A DNA stretch of 64,000 nucleotides from Locusta migratoria (GCA_026315105.1 CM048750.1:261383151-261447150); one strand, 5' to 3'; positions 20,241 through 32,235 are shown, numbered from the stretch's first letter. Numbers and translations: made by a program. The notes: generated by a model not told the origin, from the sequence alone.

Positions 20241-22508
20241 GTTGACTGCTTTACCTTTTTATACTGACTCGGGGCAGGAAACAATTTTCATCATTACGGG
20301 TAACATGAAATGTAGCTGAGAGATGCAGTTCTCCTTTGTACTTGAAATTAAGCATAGATTTGAACAATAAAGCGCCTTAGCGTATTCGTATTACATCTTT
20401 AGCAGTACATTTTGAGGTAGTTCTCCGCAATTGCAAGAATTAATACGATAGGTACAGTTTTTATATGTGCCTAGATGAAACGTATTGACGGTTCTTTTTA
20501 CAAGCGAAAGAACACCGATTTTAAGCGAAAGATTGCTGTCGTTGTTCTGTGTGTCTTACAACAGGAAAAAGTCTACAGGGGTATGTTAACCGGTCCTATA
20601 TAATTTTCTTTCCTCCTCCATGTTACCATGGATGAAACACAACAGTTTGCGTTTGTACCACAATGACAGTGTACGTGAGGGTTGTAGTTAGTCCCCACTG
20701 CACTGTGTGAAGAGTAGAAACTCTGAAAGTTCACCCACCTGGCGTCTTCTATAGATGCCCCACGCAGATGATAGCACGCAGGTCGGAGTTCTTGAATGAG
20801 GCTGAAATTGCTAAACTATTGGCAGGAACTGATCTAATTACAGAATGAAACTGACGTCCACAGAATTCCATCTCATTTATTTAAAGACTGCAGAAAACCA
20901 GCAAACCGCATAATAACATCCACTTGATACACATTGTCTTAATTGAAAATTGTATATAAAGTCATTTCGCCTTGATCTAAGATGATTAAAAAATATTTTA
21001 TAACCGTCTACATATGCATGTTACTCCTCCGAGTGCCTATTCTGAACTCGTATGTTACTCCTCCGAGTGCGTGTACTGAACTCCAGTGTGTCGGCTCGAT
21101 GCAAGGCTGCCTTGTGCCTTCACTCCCCAATTTGGCGCGCAAACATGGCCACCGTGCATCGTCCGTCTTATATTAATTGTTTTGCTTATGTTTTTAGCGA
21201 TAGTTAATATGTTTTACTTACTCAGGGCATAGTTTTGCTTTGAGGGGTTTTGTAACTTGTGTTTCACATGAAATAAATAATTAGTTTATTAAATATAAAT
21301 ATGCTTGCGTTTTGGCGTGTGACTGCGAGTGCTACAGCCAATCGGCGTCCAGTGCCTGCCGCTCGGGGACTTCCCTAGAATTCGGGGATTTTTGCCAATG
21401 CTCTTTCCCATGAGAACCCGACCTATTACACCACCTGTCGTGGTTCTCACCAGCTTTTACCATCTGTCGCCTACTGGTCCTAACCGACTGCACTGAAGCA
21501 ATACTCTGATCTTAATATGATGGCTGTAAGCCAGAAATATTACAGTCTTTTGTAGTTTACATAGGAGTAGAAGATCAAATATCAGTTTAAAAGATCATCA
21601 GCTTCCTTATGCTTCCTCAACAATACATGTGATATATTTAAATTGTGTTTTTATAATAAATGAAATCTCTTTGCAGCCATAATGTCCGATCTTAAGAAAA
21701 TACAACCGTTTATATTTTACCACAGATCGTGAAGCCAACACGTAAAACAAGCAAAATATCGGCTATTTACATTAAATAATAGGGTCGTGAGGAAACATCA
21801 TCGATGCACTCAGCAAGAAGTGATTTTATAGGTATAATGTTTAGTCTGTGTGATTTTAAGCATTATATAGCGTTTCTGAAAGCCGATTTTCACCAGATAT
21901 AATTTACTTTCTGCAATATAATCACGCTCAAGAGCAACTTGAATTATCATCGCATCAATAATCACATTCATAAGCTGTAAAACGATTCATAGCGCAACAC
22001 TAACACCGAGGATATGTAATTCTGTTGCTTCTAAAAATAGCTGACAGAACGGTACTTTTCACCTGGACATAAGTAAACACGATAATCATTGGATTAATAT
22101 TAATAATAAGATGAAATTATTTTGCCTGTACTACAAGATGTGTAATAGGAATACGAGAAGTCGTTTTATTGTTAAAATCAACGCTTTATTTCACCTGTAA
22201 ATGAGAATAACTGTCGCTCATGATGACGAAACCTCAGTCACGTGACTCGGGGCAATGTTAAATGTTGGTTTCAAACCATAACCATAACACGCGCAGCCTA
22301 TGTTGTCTTTGGTCTATGATATCCCTGATATTTTCAGTACGGTTTTAGGTTTCTTCGTTTTCCTTCTTCTTCCAAATCCCATCTGTAGGGATCCATTTTC
22401 CTCACAATCTTACTTTCCTTTTTACGAGTTCTTGAAACTGGGTTTTGTTGGGTTTTTAAAGGGGACTCAACTGCTGGGTTATCAGTCGTTCTTGAAACTC
22501 AACTTTTT
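20240..22508. other. AT-rich stretch without recognised genes
   Basis: No frame over about 76 codons and no recognised domain. It holds a 34-bp tandem pair beginning ATGTTACTCCTCCGAGTGC (21018, 21052) and an extended E-box palindrome AGTCACGTGACT (22236-22247). This is the longest stretch outside 45100-47390 in which I see no clear transposon. Confidence 0.4.
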
Positions 22509-22510
22509 TC

Positions 22511-22708
22511 AAATGTTCAAATGTTTGTAAAGGTTATGGGACGTAACTGCTGGGTCATCAGTCCCTTAACTTACAGATTACTTATCAACTAACTTATACT
22601 AAAGACAACACAAACATCCATGCACGAAGGAGGATTCGAATCTCCGACGCGGGGGGCCGCGCGGTCCGCTACGTAGCGCTCCGGACCGCTCGGCTACTCC
22701 CGCGCGGC
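22511..22708 (-). mobile_element. SINE, Leu-head variant
   Basis: On the minus strand the head is GCCGCGCGGGAGTAGCCGAG followed by a long GC-rich variable arm (22650-22690) that can fold. The B box is GATTCGAATCC and the tail is ACAAACATTTGAACATTTG. It is closer to a real tRNA-Leu than the main type. Confidence 0.9.
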
Positions 22709-22796
22709 TCCACTTTTTTTATTTAAAATAAGACAATTATGGCAGGGGTCAGTACACTCGTAGTGCGCTACAAGTTGAGAATTTGGGTTGGAAGGG

Positions 22797-22935
22797 AAGC
22801 GTGCCAGGATAGCCTAATTGGTTAAGGCGACCGCTGGACAGATGCGGGAAACTCCGGATTCAAAACTTTTCAATTTTGCCATTGAATGTATTTCAATGCT
22901 ATGAAACTGTAGAAATGTTTAAATATTTCGAATTC
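22797..22935 (+). repeat. tRNA-like SINE remnant
   Basis: CAGGATAGCCTAATTGGTTA (A-box-like), then ACTCCGGATTCAAAAC as a weak B box. The body is not shared with the other SINEs. No duplication was found. Confidence 0.4.
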
Positions 22936-23109
22936 GTAACGTAAGACACCCTGAAGGTTTTACGACCAGTTAGTTAGTTCCATTTGTTCTGGATTTACTT
23001 GTAGGGAAGGTCTAATTTTCTGCCTCTGCCTCCGTTTCCAGTCCGTTGACTCAGATCCATTCCTCCAACTATTTGAATTTCTTGTGTTTTACTTCCCTGT
23101 CTGTACTCC

Positions 23110-23525
23110 ATACATCCCGTCTTTTCATAGGAGATTTTGAGACCCGTTTCTTATGTGATTTCAAGAGAACTCAATTTCTTCTGTTTTACTTCCCTGTTTT
23201 ACTTCCGTCTTTCCGTAAGAGATTTGAGACCCGTTTTTTATGTGATTTCAAGAGAACTCAAGCATCTAACATGCGTCTTCTCTGTTGTTGCCTAAAGGAG
23301 CAAGGTCGTCGGCAAAATCTAAACACTTGATTTCCATGCTCTGTCTTTCCCTCCAAAATTTAGAGCCTTTTCCAATGTATTCATGATTTTCAGGAGAATT
23401 GAGTATAGTCCACCTCCTTGTCTGACCCTCGCCTTAAATTCCTATAGATGCGAAACTTCTCAGAACTTTCGAAATGATACCAATCAGTGTTACCTCTCTC
23501 TCTCTCTGTCTCTGTCTCTGTCTCT

Positions 23526-23579
<54 letters not shown>

Positions 23580-23670
23580 ATATCTCTTCCAAATTATTAA
23601 TCAATATTTGTCTGTCTATAGAGTCGTATGCCTTTTTAAAGAAGTCAAAGATGACCACAATGTCCTGACT
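23110..23670 (-). pseudogene. LINE reverse transcriptase palm remnant
   Basis: On the minus strand, after KKAYDSIDRQILINNLEEI (first catalytic Asp region, 23658-23590), a (T)n/(TC)n tract of about 85 bp intervenes. Then come ARVRQGGG, a degenerate GxxQG box, and FADDLA near 23310 (second catalytic pair). Stops are frequent. A 90-bp imperfect duplication (GAGACCCGTTT...) lies at 23127-23262. Confidence 0.6.
23493..23578. repeat. (TC)n(T)n microsatellite
   Basis: CT/TCTG repeats followed by about 40 T. It generates spurious low-complexity frames on both strands. Confidence 0.95.
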
Positions 23671-23939
23671 TCATAGTGCTCATGTTCGGATGGTGCACCT
23701 TCTTCTACTGCAGTCAACATTAAACCTTTAGGCAACTCCAGCTGAGAACAACCAGTGGCCAACATTACGGGTATATTTTATTCTTATTTTTAAATACTCA
23801 CTTTAGAAATAATTTACCCCTCTAATATATATTATATATCGTTACCTTTGATGATGATCATGTAAGTGATCGAAACCAGTTACCATGGAAATAAAGAAAC
23901 TGCGATCTAGGCTGCGTTGTCACATGAATTAATATTTTC

Positions 23940-25470
23940 TCATATACATCTTATAGGCTGTATGTGTGTGTATGTGTATGTATGTATGTTCTACATCTCC
24001 TAAACTACTCCACCGATTTCAACCAAACTTGGCACATATGTTCCTTAATATCAGGCAACAATCACTGTCGGGGTAAGAATCACCTATGACACACACGTAA
24101 GGAGGTATGGCGTCATGAACAATGAGATGTGCAAAAAACTGCTGCGTCAAACGACAACGCTGCACATATCCTCCTAAACCACTGGACCGATTTCAACTAA
24201 ATTTGCCACACATCTTCCTTATGTGAGATACCAATTTCTGTAGAAGTACTAACCACATACGACATATGGTTCAGGAGATATAACATCAGAAACAATAAGA
24301 GTTGCAAGAAACTGCACTATATGAGAGTACTTATCGTCTTGCAAGAAACTTTAAACATAATTTCAAACCTTTATTAAACTTATTCTCGCTGACAACCATA
24401 GCAAAATGATGAAAGTAAAAAAGTTTGTCGCTTGCTACTTTTCCGCTGTTTATGGAGTAAAACTACGGCATTCAGTATGACTTTACAATTTATAATTTGT
24501 ACACTACACATTGTAGCCGCAGGAACTTTTACAGGCTGTATACACATATACATATGAACGTACCTTCAAAATTGTATCACAGTGCGACACGTAGTTCATG
24601 AAATATGAGGACGTAAAGAGTAAAGTTAATGGAAAACCGTCCCATCAAGCATTTAATCTACTTCTTCTTTTCTTATTTACTACCAACCGCATTCGCAACA
24701 GATTTTACCGACATACAACACTCACACAAATCAATATATTCCTACAAATTTTTACAATTGTACAACATATCTACACTAATAATAAATCTGTAAATGTAGG
24801 CCTGTCGCTATTCCCTTCAATCTTCAAAACTACTGGACGAATTTTCATGCGGTTTTCACAGGAAACGTGAGCGAAGATTGGTTCAGGATCTAGGCATGAT
24901 TTCATCAAAATAGAATCACGAAGTGTTTTATAGACCGTCATGTCTGTCTGTTCATCTATTAGAAACCACTTCTCCAATAACTACTTCACTAATTCTCATG
25001 AGATTTTCACAGGTTACTTCAGCGTTCCTTGGGACAATATACAGACTTAGTTTCATAAAAATCTGATGACGGAAAGAAGAACATCACAATTTAACGTTTT
25101 TCATCGACAACCGTCATGTCTATCTTTCTCTTACATCTTCAAAACTAATAGACGAATTTTCAGGGGTTGTTCACAGTAAACATGAGGATATCTTGCGTTT
25201 ACAGAAACGCTTCATTTCAGAAAATCTGATCATAAAAAAGTAAAATAACACAATTTAAACATTTTTCTGAAAGCAATCGCATGTGTCTATTTGTAGAGAG
25301 TAATCTCCAAAAGTACTAAATGAACAGTCATGGGGGTATCACAGATAAATAGAAAATACCCTGGTGCAACATATAGGCTTCATTTTATCAAAATCAGATC
25401 AGAAAAGTAAAAGATATCGTGATTTGAAATTTTAGGTGTATTTCATGCTTGGAAAGAACAGCGTAATGCA
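23940..25470. repeat. Decayed repeat array, Helitron-associated type
   Basis: The motifs CCGATTTCAACCAAACTTGGC (24012 and, diverged, 24188) are recurrent in arthropod Helitron-like repeats. From about 24790, four diverged units of about 150-165 bp follow (24790, 24940, 25115, 25270). Each has a form of AACTACTGGACGAATTTTCA, TTTTCACAGG and GATTTCATCAAAAT. The relation to Helitrons is from memory of the motif, not shown by ends. Confidence 0.45.
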
Positions 25471-25639
25471 GCAAAGAACTAGTGGATAGCGCTGCGGGTG
25501 TTCGTGTGAAGATCGGGACAGCGATCGGATTATTACCCTTTGAAAATACTACTTACGCTTTGAATTTTCAAATTCACCATATTTCTGAAAATCGTTTTCT
25601 TGGCTGCTATGTTCTACGAAATGCGATTCAACGCAATGA

Positions 25640-25836
25640 GCCAGCCGCAGTGGCCCAGCGGTCTGCGGCGCGCCAGTCACATTCTGCACGGCCACTACGG
25701 TCGAGGGTTCGAATCCTCCCTCGGGCATGGATATTTGTGCCGTATTTAGTCTTAGCTAGTCCGTAAGTAGTTTGTAAGTTTAGGGACTGATGACCCCGTA
25801 GTTAAGTGCCATAACCTCTACAAATATTTGAACATT
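25640..25836 (+). mobile_element. tRNA-derived SINE
   Basis: A hybrid-looking head (GCCAGCCGCAGTGGCCCAGC) followed by the standard body. A 13-bp duplication TTCAACGCAATGA lies at 25627-25639 and 25837-25849. Confidence 0.95.
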
Positions 25837-25995
25837 TTCAACGCAATGAATATAAAACTGATACTATACTCGCCGTGCTTAATCCATATATTTACATACT
25901 GATATCACAGTGTGACATATACGTACAATTGCTATGGAAGTTTAAGTCTCACGCTTGGAGCGACAATAGCGCATCTAATGGAAAGAGAGCCAGCC

Positions 25996-25999
25996 GTAA

Positions 26000-26094
<95 letters not shown>

Positions 26095-26100
26095 TTTTTC
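25996..26100. repeat. (TA)n(T)n microsatellite
   Basis: About 40 TA repeats then about 24 T. The coding frames across it are artefacts. Confidence 0.95.
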
Positions 26101-27461
26101 AGTGATATTTCTACTTCATTACTTATTATATTTCATCTTTTCATACCTCAGCCCATTGTCCAGAGACATGAACTATCGTGAAATAAATGTTTTAAATGAC
26201 GAATATAACTGATGTATGATGTAAGATACATCATATTCATGAAGATATGCCTATATCTAACACGTTACGCAAACGAATTTAAAAAAAAAAGAAAAAAAAA
26301 AAAGAAGAAGAAGAAAAGGGACACCTGACACATTTTCATGCGGTTTTCACAGGAAATTTGATCTAAGATTAGGGCAACATATAGGCATGATTTCATCAAA
26401 ATCAGATCACGGAAGAAAGATACATTCAATCTTAAGTGTTTCCAGTAACTGTGTGTTCATCTATTAGAAATACCTAAACTACTTCATACTTCACGGATTT
26501 GCATGGAGCAACTTCGTTTCATAAAAGTGGAATCAGTGAAATTGTTTTAGATATAGGTTATGCTTGAGGCATGGATTACGTAGCACAGCAAACAAGCGAT
26601 AGAGGAGTTGTAGTGCACCAAAGAAGTAATAAACACTGCTGTTGCATAATTAATATGGGTAGTACAACCAAAGCAGATTTAAATAAAGGGAGATGGTGTT
26701 ATCTATGCAGAGCACATACGTCAGTTGAAGCCTGTCCGACATATTGGTCAGTCGTGGAATGCTATTTCTCCGTTGAAACTATGCGTTAAGTAGCCCCTCT
26801 TACTGTCAGTCCATTGAACTGACACTCAGTAAAAAGTATATACTTTCAAATAATACATTTTTTGAATAAATACTAATAAATACTCATCATAAGATATTTC
26901 AAAACTTTATTTTTAAACGCTAATTGTCATTATTTGAACATGGTGTTCATCATGGCAAAACCGCGGGACGTTTTATTCCTTCTTTACGTGACATGAAACA
27001 TCAGCTCTACAATACGAAAACTTCTCGAAGACTTATCAATATGGAGGAAGGCAGGGTTCACTTTTTCAACGTAAGGGCGTCGCAGTGTATTCTAACCTCC
27101 ATGAGTACAACAAGGAAGCGAACGTCTGTGACGGAATTAAGCAATCTTATGTCTACGAATACCAACAAACATTGAACATAGTGTTACTGATTTCGCTTTG
27201 TGTATTGAATAGTTAACGGCATTTCTTTGCTTATTTTGGCACGTTTCACATCGTTTCGGACAATGACTTTTACTTACATTTGATGATTATGAAGATACGT
27301 CGTTTCGGACAATGACTTTTACTTACATTTGACATCTTGGCTAGGACAATTGAATTTATTGACAGAGCGATCCAACAAGGATTCTATTTTTACAGAGGTC
27401 TGGAACCCTGAAAAGCCATGATACATACAGGCCCTCCTTCAACAACCGTTGCGAAGCACGG
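26101..27461. other. Mixed old repeat sequence, no clear gene
   Basis: 26330-26480 is another diverged unit of the 24790-25440 array. A 72-codon frame at 26571-26789 includes LNKGRWCYLCRAHTSVEAC, vaguely like a piggyBac C-terminal Cys segment, not assignable. A 49-bp tandem pair (TCGTTTCGGACAATGAC) lies at 27249-27333. Confidence 0.4.
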
Positions 27462-27931
27462 GCATATAATAGGAATGGCGGTTATTGCTAAAACAACCGG
27501 TTTTCGGTTATACCGGTTCATTTCATCTCCAGTGTAACCGCAATGTAAAAATTGCTCGAGATAACCGCTTTTTTTAAATAACCGGTTTTCGGTTTTTTAT
27601 TGCTATTATTTCCAGTAGAGTTCGACCGAAACAGAAACCGTAATCGAATTTTCGGTTCTTCTAGTTTCGGCCGAAACTGAAACTTACGAGATTTAGTTAA
27701 AATTTAGGTAAATTTACGTTATACCACAAATCACTAGTCTATCCATATTTTGCAAGATCCCCTCCCAATACTACGCCTTCTTGAGTGTGTGTAAGCCTAG
27801 CCAGGAGTCCATAGAAGACGATATACGAAGCATACAGATTTACTGGCCTAGTATTTCCATCCGGCAGTTGCGAATATTAAGCAAACCTCTCCGTAAGTTG
27901 GACTTGTAGGCCAGCGCATACGAATATCTCG

Positions 27932-27996
<65 letters not shown>

Positions 27997-28104
27997 TGCT
28001 GCAGAAGTATTTCGAAAAATAAAATCACAGTTCCGACTAACAGTATGATTGTTGTCAGTGTAAATTTACGCAAATTGGACTAGGAAAGCTGTGTACCACA
28101 TGAT

Positions 28105-28322
28105 CAAAGAATGTTCAAATGGGAGTGAGTTCTTATGAGACCTAACTGCTTAGGTCATCGGTCCCTAGACTTAAAAACTACTTAATCTAACTTAAAGTAA
28201 CCTACGCTAAGAACAACATAGATACCCATGACCGAGGGACGACGGAGGCCTCGAACCTCCGACTAGAGCAGCCGCGCAGTCCGTAACATGGAGTCTCAGA
28301 CCGCACGGCTACCTCGCGAGGC
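28105..28322 (-). mobile_element. SINE, Leu-head variant
   Basis: The B box is GGTTCGAGGCC on the minus strand. The duplication ACCACATGAT lies at 28095-28104 and 28323-28332, so the SINE landed after the hAT. Confidence 0.9.
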
Positions 28323-28463
28323 ACCACATGATAAATGTTACCTAAACCCATATTGGTTATTAAAAAAGCCCCTCGCTTTCAAGGAATCACATTAATAAAA
28401 CTTGTTAGCATAACAATATGATAATACATTAAAAGTTATTCTTCCAAGCTTATAGTACATTAC

Positions 28464-28718
28464 TTACGCAATAGGTATATGAATCGAATTTACCTTCTCT
28501 TCCAAGAAACATTTTGAATGCTTTCTTCTTAAATGACACAGCATCTTTGTAGTACCTCCACCCGCTTTCAGCTTTTTAAAGCAAATGGAGCATTGTACTT
28601 CGTGAAGTACTTCCACACTGGGGATGGTGCCATTTAAGACACAACCGATGTCTGACGACGACAGCAAGGAACTGCCGCATGACCAGACGGAGGCAAGTCT
28701 TGTACACTGCCGGTGCAC
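28464..28718 (-). pseudogene. hAT transposase N-terminal BED finger, partial
   Basis: This 84-codon minus-strand frame contains CSICFKKLKAGGG, then KMLCHLRRKH: a C-x2-C ... H-x4-H arrangement typical of BED fingers at the N-terminus of hAT transposases, which bind the element's ends. The catalytic core is absent from the 1.67-kb element. Orientation agrees with the 5' end being at 29139. Confidence 0.75.
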
Positions 28719-29147
28719 GCGCGTCGTCTAATAGGCCACGCCACACGGCTACAGGTGCATCGATGCCTCAATAGCAGCACCAGTTCTTAAGTTCTTATGC
28801 CACGAGTCTGTTGCGCGTTCTGACTGCCGGGATTGTTCTTAAATTATCACTGATCGCTTTTCTTAGTTACCGCAGTGACCTAATATTTCACAGCAGTGTA
28901 AATAAGATGAACAGCCCTGAATATTAGGGTTTACTAGTTTTAATTTTTTTTAATTATTTACAAAAAACACTTTTTGAACCCCTACTACAAGAAGTAGTCG
29001 TACCAGTTTTTTTACCCGGTTCTTGGCAGTAACTAAAAAAAAGCGGTTACAAACGACACCAAATAAATAGCGAGAAAACCTGTTATTCAAAACTAAAATA
29101 CCGGTATCGGTTTTAACCGGTCGGTTTTTCCCATCCCTAGCATATAA

Positions 29148-29858
29148 GCAAGTAATTTACATTTTTATTCTCCTCGGCCCCTTACGTCTCTCGGCTGTAG
29201 AGCGTTGCCGAGGCCGCTGCCTCAAAACCCAATAAAAACAAGAACTTACAAGGTTTTACAATCATTTCCTGCCTTTAATTATGTCTGCTACTTAATTCTA
29301 CACAGACGGTCATTTTACTGTATTTATCACCACGTCTTTACCGTGTGATAGCACAGTGGCTGCTCGAAAACAACTGTAAACGCTACTAGAATTGGACGCA
29401 CTATCGTCTTTTACGTGGTTTCTTTTATAGCTGAACTGCCACTTTCTCGGAACCTCCCTATAAAACTAGTATTACATCCATAGAAAATCATGGCCCGCAA
29501 AGCAACGAATTACTGTGAAATTATAACTGCTGTTTACTGTAGGGCTCTCGTACGGTGGAGCTTCGCCCATTTACTAGAAGAGTCGTAATAGCGATTCGTA
29601 GAACTATAAACGCATATCTTTATTTTGCTCTGCTAAAATCAGCAGGTATCTTGGAAGTAGTAAACATGCGTTTACTGTCTCAGCACGTGCAGGAGATACG
29701 TCTGACAACAGTCTCGGGCTAGAAATGATTTCCCAGTTTCATAGAAGCTAGAGTTTCACACTCCTACCAGTGCTTTCTTCAAATATATGGTTTTTCGAAT
29801 GAAAAAGTTATGTTGTTCAGGAAGTATCATATCGGTTTCTACAACCTCTGACAGTAAA
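29148..29858. other. No recognised gene
   Basis: Mixed-composition DNA with no frame above about 60 codons and no repeat I can match inside this window. Confidence 0.35.
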
Positions 29859-29859
29859 G

Positions 29860-30227
29860 TTTAGTGAATAGGCCTGTAACATTAACGTAGATGAACTATG
29901 AACCACAGTTACCTTACTGTCCTTTGAAATAGGTCACCTCCCTCCCCCCTCCATAACTATGCACCGTTGAGCTCTGCGATGCATGTCCTAGAAACTTTGC
30001 ACGAAGTCTTCCTTAGGGATGGTGTTCAAAAGACTCATCACGTTTTGTCATGTATTTCGTCAAATCTCTTTCCTTTGAAAGAGAGTTTGAGTCGAGGGAA
30101 TAGGAAGAAGTGTGCATGATTGTTATCCGGCGAGTACGGTGGTTGTTCAAGTTGAACCACCCCGTTTTTTGCCAGGAACTTTTTGACGATATTGACTGTG
30201 TGTGCGCGAGCGTTCTACCATACTCAC
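29860..30227 (-). pseudogene. Mariner-type transposase C-terminal relic
   Basis: On the minus strand: NARAHTVNIVKKFLAKNG, then VQLEQPPYSPDNN and HFFLFPRLKLSF, the DNARPHTA and PPYSPDLAP/FFLFPKLK blocks around the catalytic residues of mariner transposases. Stops follow. Same family as 7420-8000 and better preserved. Confidence 0.75.
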
Positions 30228-30321
30228 CAGATCTCAATCTGCAGCTACACCTACATAGATGCTCTGAAAATCATATTTAAGTGCCTGGCAGAGGGTTCAG
30301 TAACCACTTTCATAACCTTTC
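30228..30321 (-). mobile_element. CR1/Jockey-group LINE 3' end
   Basis: Inverse of the tail at 12300-12370: ATTTAAGTGCCTGGCAGAGG on the plus strand, preceded by CTACACCTACATAGATG, i.e. the GTAGAT tail. The LINE continues, in pieces, to about 32235 between later insertions. Confidence 0.8.
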
Positions 30322-30511
30322 AAATATTTGTAAAGCTTATGGGACTTAACTACGGGGTCATCAGTCCCTAAACTTACAAACTACTTATGAACTACCTTAG
30401 ACTAAAGACGGCACAAATATCCATGCCCGAGGGGGGATTCGAACCCCCGACCGTCGTGGGCGTGCAGACTGTGACCGAAGCGCCTCAGTTCCCTCGGCCA
30501 CCGCGGCCGGC
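30322..30511 (-). mobile_element. tRNA-derived SINE
   Basis: The 14-bp duplication TTTCATAACCTTTC (30308-30321, 30512-30525) is the longest in the window. It lies inside the LINE 3' region. Confidence 0.95.
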
Positions 30512-30557
30512 TTTCATAACCTTTCTCTACCGTTCCATTCTCTAATAACGTGCTGGA

Positions 30558-30760
30558 GCCGGCCGCGGAGGCCGAGGGGACTGAAGCGCTTGTCACGGTC
30601 TGCACGGCCACTACGGTCGGGGGTTCGGATCCCCCTCGGGCATGGATATTTGTGTCGTCCTTAGTGTGAGGTAGTTCATAAGTAGTTTGTAAGTTTAGGG
30701 ACTGATGACCCCGTAGTTAAGTCCCATAAGCTATACAAATATTTAAACATTTGAACTTTA
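30558..30760 (+). mobile_element. tRNA-derived SINE, left member of a composite
   Basis: Head GCCGGCCGCGGAGGCCGAGG, B box changed to GGTTCGGATCC. Only its 5' side carries the duplication TAACGTGCTGGA (30546-30557). The partner copy of that duplication is beyond the next SINE, at 31175. Confidence 0.9.
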
Positions 30761-30817
30761 ACACGTAAAGACTTAAAAGCGAACGAAGGCGCAGGTAGAA
30801 GGTGGTATGTTATTGTT

Positions 30818-30977
30818 TGATGCAGCTATCCACAAAACCCTATCCTGAGCAAGCCTCTTCAACTCCACTAAGAACGGCAACCTACATCTCTTTGAATCTG
30901 CTTACTGTATCCATCTCTTGGTCTTCCTCTGCAATTTTTACCCCACACACTTCCCTCCATCGCTAAATTCACAATTC
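30818..30977 (-). mobile_element. RTE LINE 3'-end fragment
   Basis: Matches 2685-2850 (GATGCAGCTATCCACAAAAC, then CCTATCCTGAGCAAG and GAACGGCAACCTACATCT). It is sandwiched between two SINEs. Confidence 0.85.
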
Positions 30978-31174
30978 GCCGGCCGCGGTGGGCGAGGGGA
31001 CTGAGGCGCTTCAGTCACAGTCTGCACGCCCACTACGGTCGGGGGGTCGAATCCCCCCTCGAGCATGGATATTTGTGCCGTCCTTAGTCTTAACTAGTTC
31101 ATAAGTAGTTTGTAAGCTTAGGGACTGATGACCCCGTAGTTAAGTCCCATAAGTTCTGCAAACATTTGCACATT
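30978..31174 (+). mobile_element. tRNA-derived SINE, right member of a composite
   Basis: Complete copy with B box GGTCGAATCCC altered by one base. Its 3' side carries TAACGCGCTGGA (31175-31186), matching 11/12 the left duplication of the SINE at 30558. Confidence 0.9.
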
Positions 31175-31186
31175 TAACGCGCTGGA

Positions 31187-32235
31187 AGAAAGAACACCCA
31201 AATTGTTCCGTTTTCTATCTTATTGGGATGGTCATGTCTCCCTATGTAGGTGGGTGCTAGCAAAATATTTTCATATTCAGAAGTAAAAGTCGGCGATTGA
31301 AATTGCGCAAATAGATCTCGCCACAACGAATAACGTCGTTGTTTTAATGATTTCTACCTGAAATCGTCCAAAATTTCCGTGACGCTTTCCCCCCTGTAAC
31401 GTGATAAAACAAAACGAACTGCCCTTCTCTGAACCTTCTCAATGTCTTCCGTCAGTCCCACCTGGTGAGGGCCTCACACTGGGCAACAGTACTCCAGGAG
31501 AGACGCACAAGTGTGATGTATGCAGTATCTTTGGTGGAGCTGTTGCATCTTCGAAGCATTCTGTCAATGAAACGTAACCTTTGGTTCGCCTTCTCCACAC
31601 CGAGCGAGGTGGCGCAGTTGTAACACACTGGACTCGCATTCGGAAGGATGGTAGTTCAAATCCACCTCCGGCCATCCAGATTTAGGTTTCCTGTGATTTC
31701 CCTAAATCACTCCAGGCAAATGCCGGAATGGTTCCTTTGAAAGGGCACGGCCGATTTCCTTCCACATCCTTACCCAAACACTCCGAGCGTAAGCTCCGTC
31801 TCTAATGACCACGCTGTCGACGGGACGTTAAACTCCAAGCTTCCTTCCTTCCTTCCTTCTCCACAATATTTTATATGTGATCTCTCCAGTCTTAAGTTGT
31901 TCGTATTTTAACTCCTAGGTATTTGGTAGAATTTACGACCTTAAGGTTTGACTGATTTATCGTGTAATTGAAGTTCAGCGGATTTCTTTTAGTGGTCATG
32001 TGTATTACTTCACACTTTTCATTATTTAGTGTTAATTGCCAATTTTCGCACCATGTAGAAATTTTGTCTAAATCGCCTTGCAGTTGCTTTTTATCCTCTG
32101 TTGACTTCACTAGCGGATAAATGACAGCATCATCCGCGAACAGTCTAAGGCAGCTGTTCAGATTATCTCCTAAACCGTTTGTAAACACAAGGAAGAGTAG
32201 GGGACTTAATAGCGCTTCCCTGGGGAACTCCAGTC
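31187..32235 (-). pseudogene. CR1/Jockey-group LINE RT, 3' half, with SINE insertion
   Basis: The minus-strand frame 32188-31892 reads LFADDAVIY (the FADD box), then WCENWQLTLNNEKC and STKYLGVKI. The more distal part, 31590-31190, continues in broken frames as ERRAARFVLS-like sequence. The SINE at 31600-31854 splits it. GVPQG-equivalent bases (CCCTGGGGAACTCC) lie at 32218-32231, where the element ends. Confidence 0.8.
31600..31854 (+). mobile_element. tRNA-derived SINE with (CTTC)n tail
   Basis: A distinct family: head GAGCGAGGTGGCGCAGTTGT, B box GTAGTTCAAATCC, a long body with GATTTCCCTAAATCACTCC and GACGGGACGTTAAACTCC, and a CTTC/CCTT tail. An 11-bp duplication CCTTCTCCACA lies at 31589-31599 and 31855-31865. 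Confidence 0.9.

Larger units (their letters stand above)
27470..29139 (-). mobile_element. hAT element with BED zinc-finger remnant
   Basis: A perfect 8-bp duplication GCATATAA flanks it (27462-27469, 29140-29147). The ends are TAGGAATGGCGGTTATTGC and, from the right, TAGGGATGGGAAAAACCGAC. Both subterminal regions are rich in AACCGGTTTTCGG motifs. A (TA)n tract (27935-27992) and a SINE lie inside. Confidence 0.9.

Noticed and set aside
25875..26181. Frames with poly-Ile/Tyr (TA repeats) and poly-Phe
   Set aside because: They are translations of (TA)n and (T)n microsatellites; the same holds for 6433-6630 and 23383-23676.
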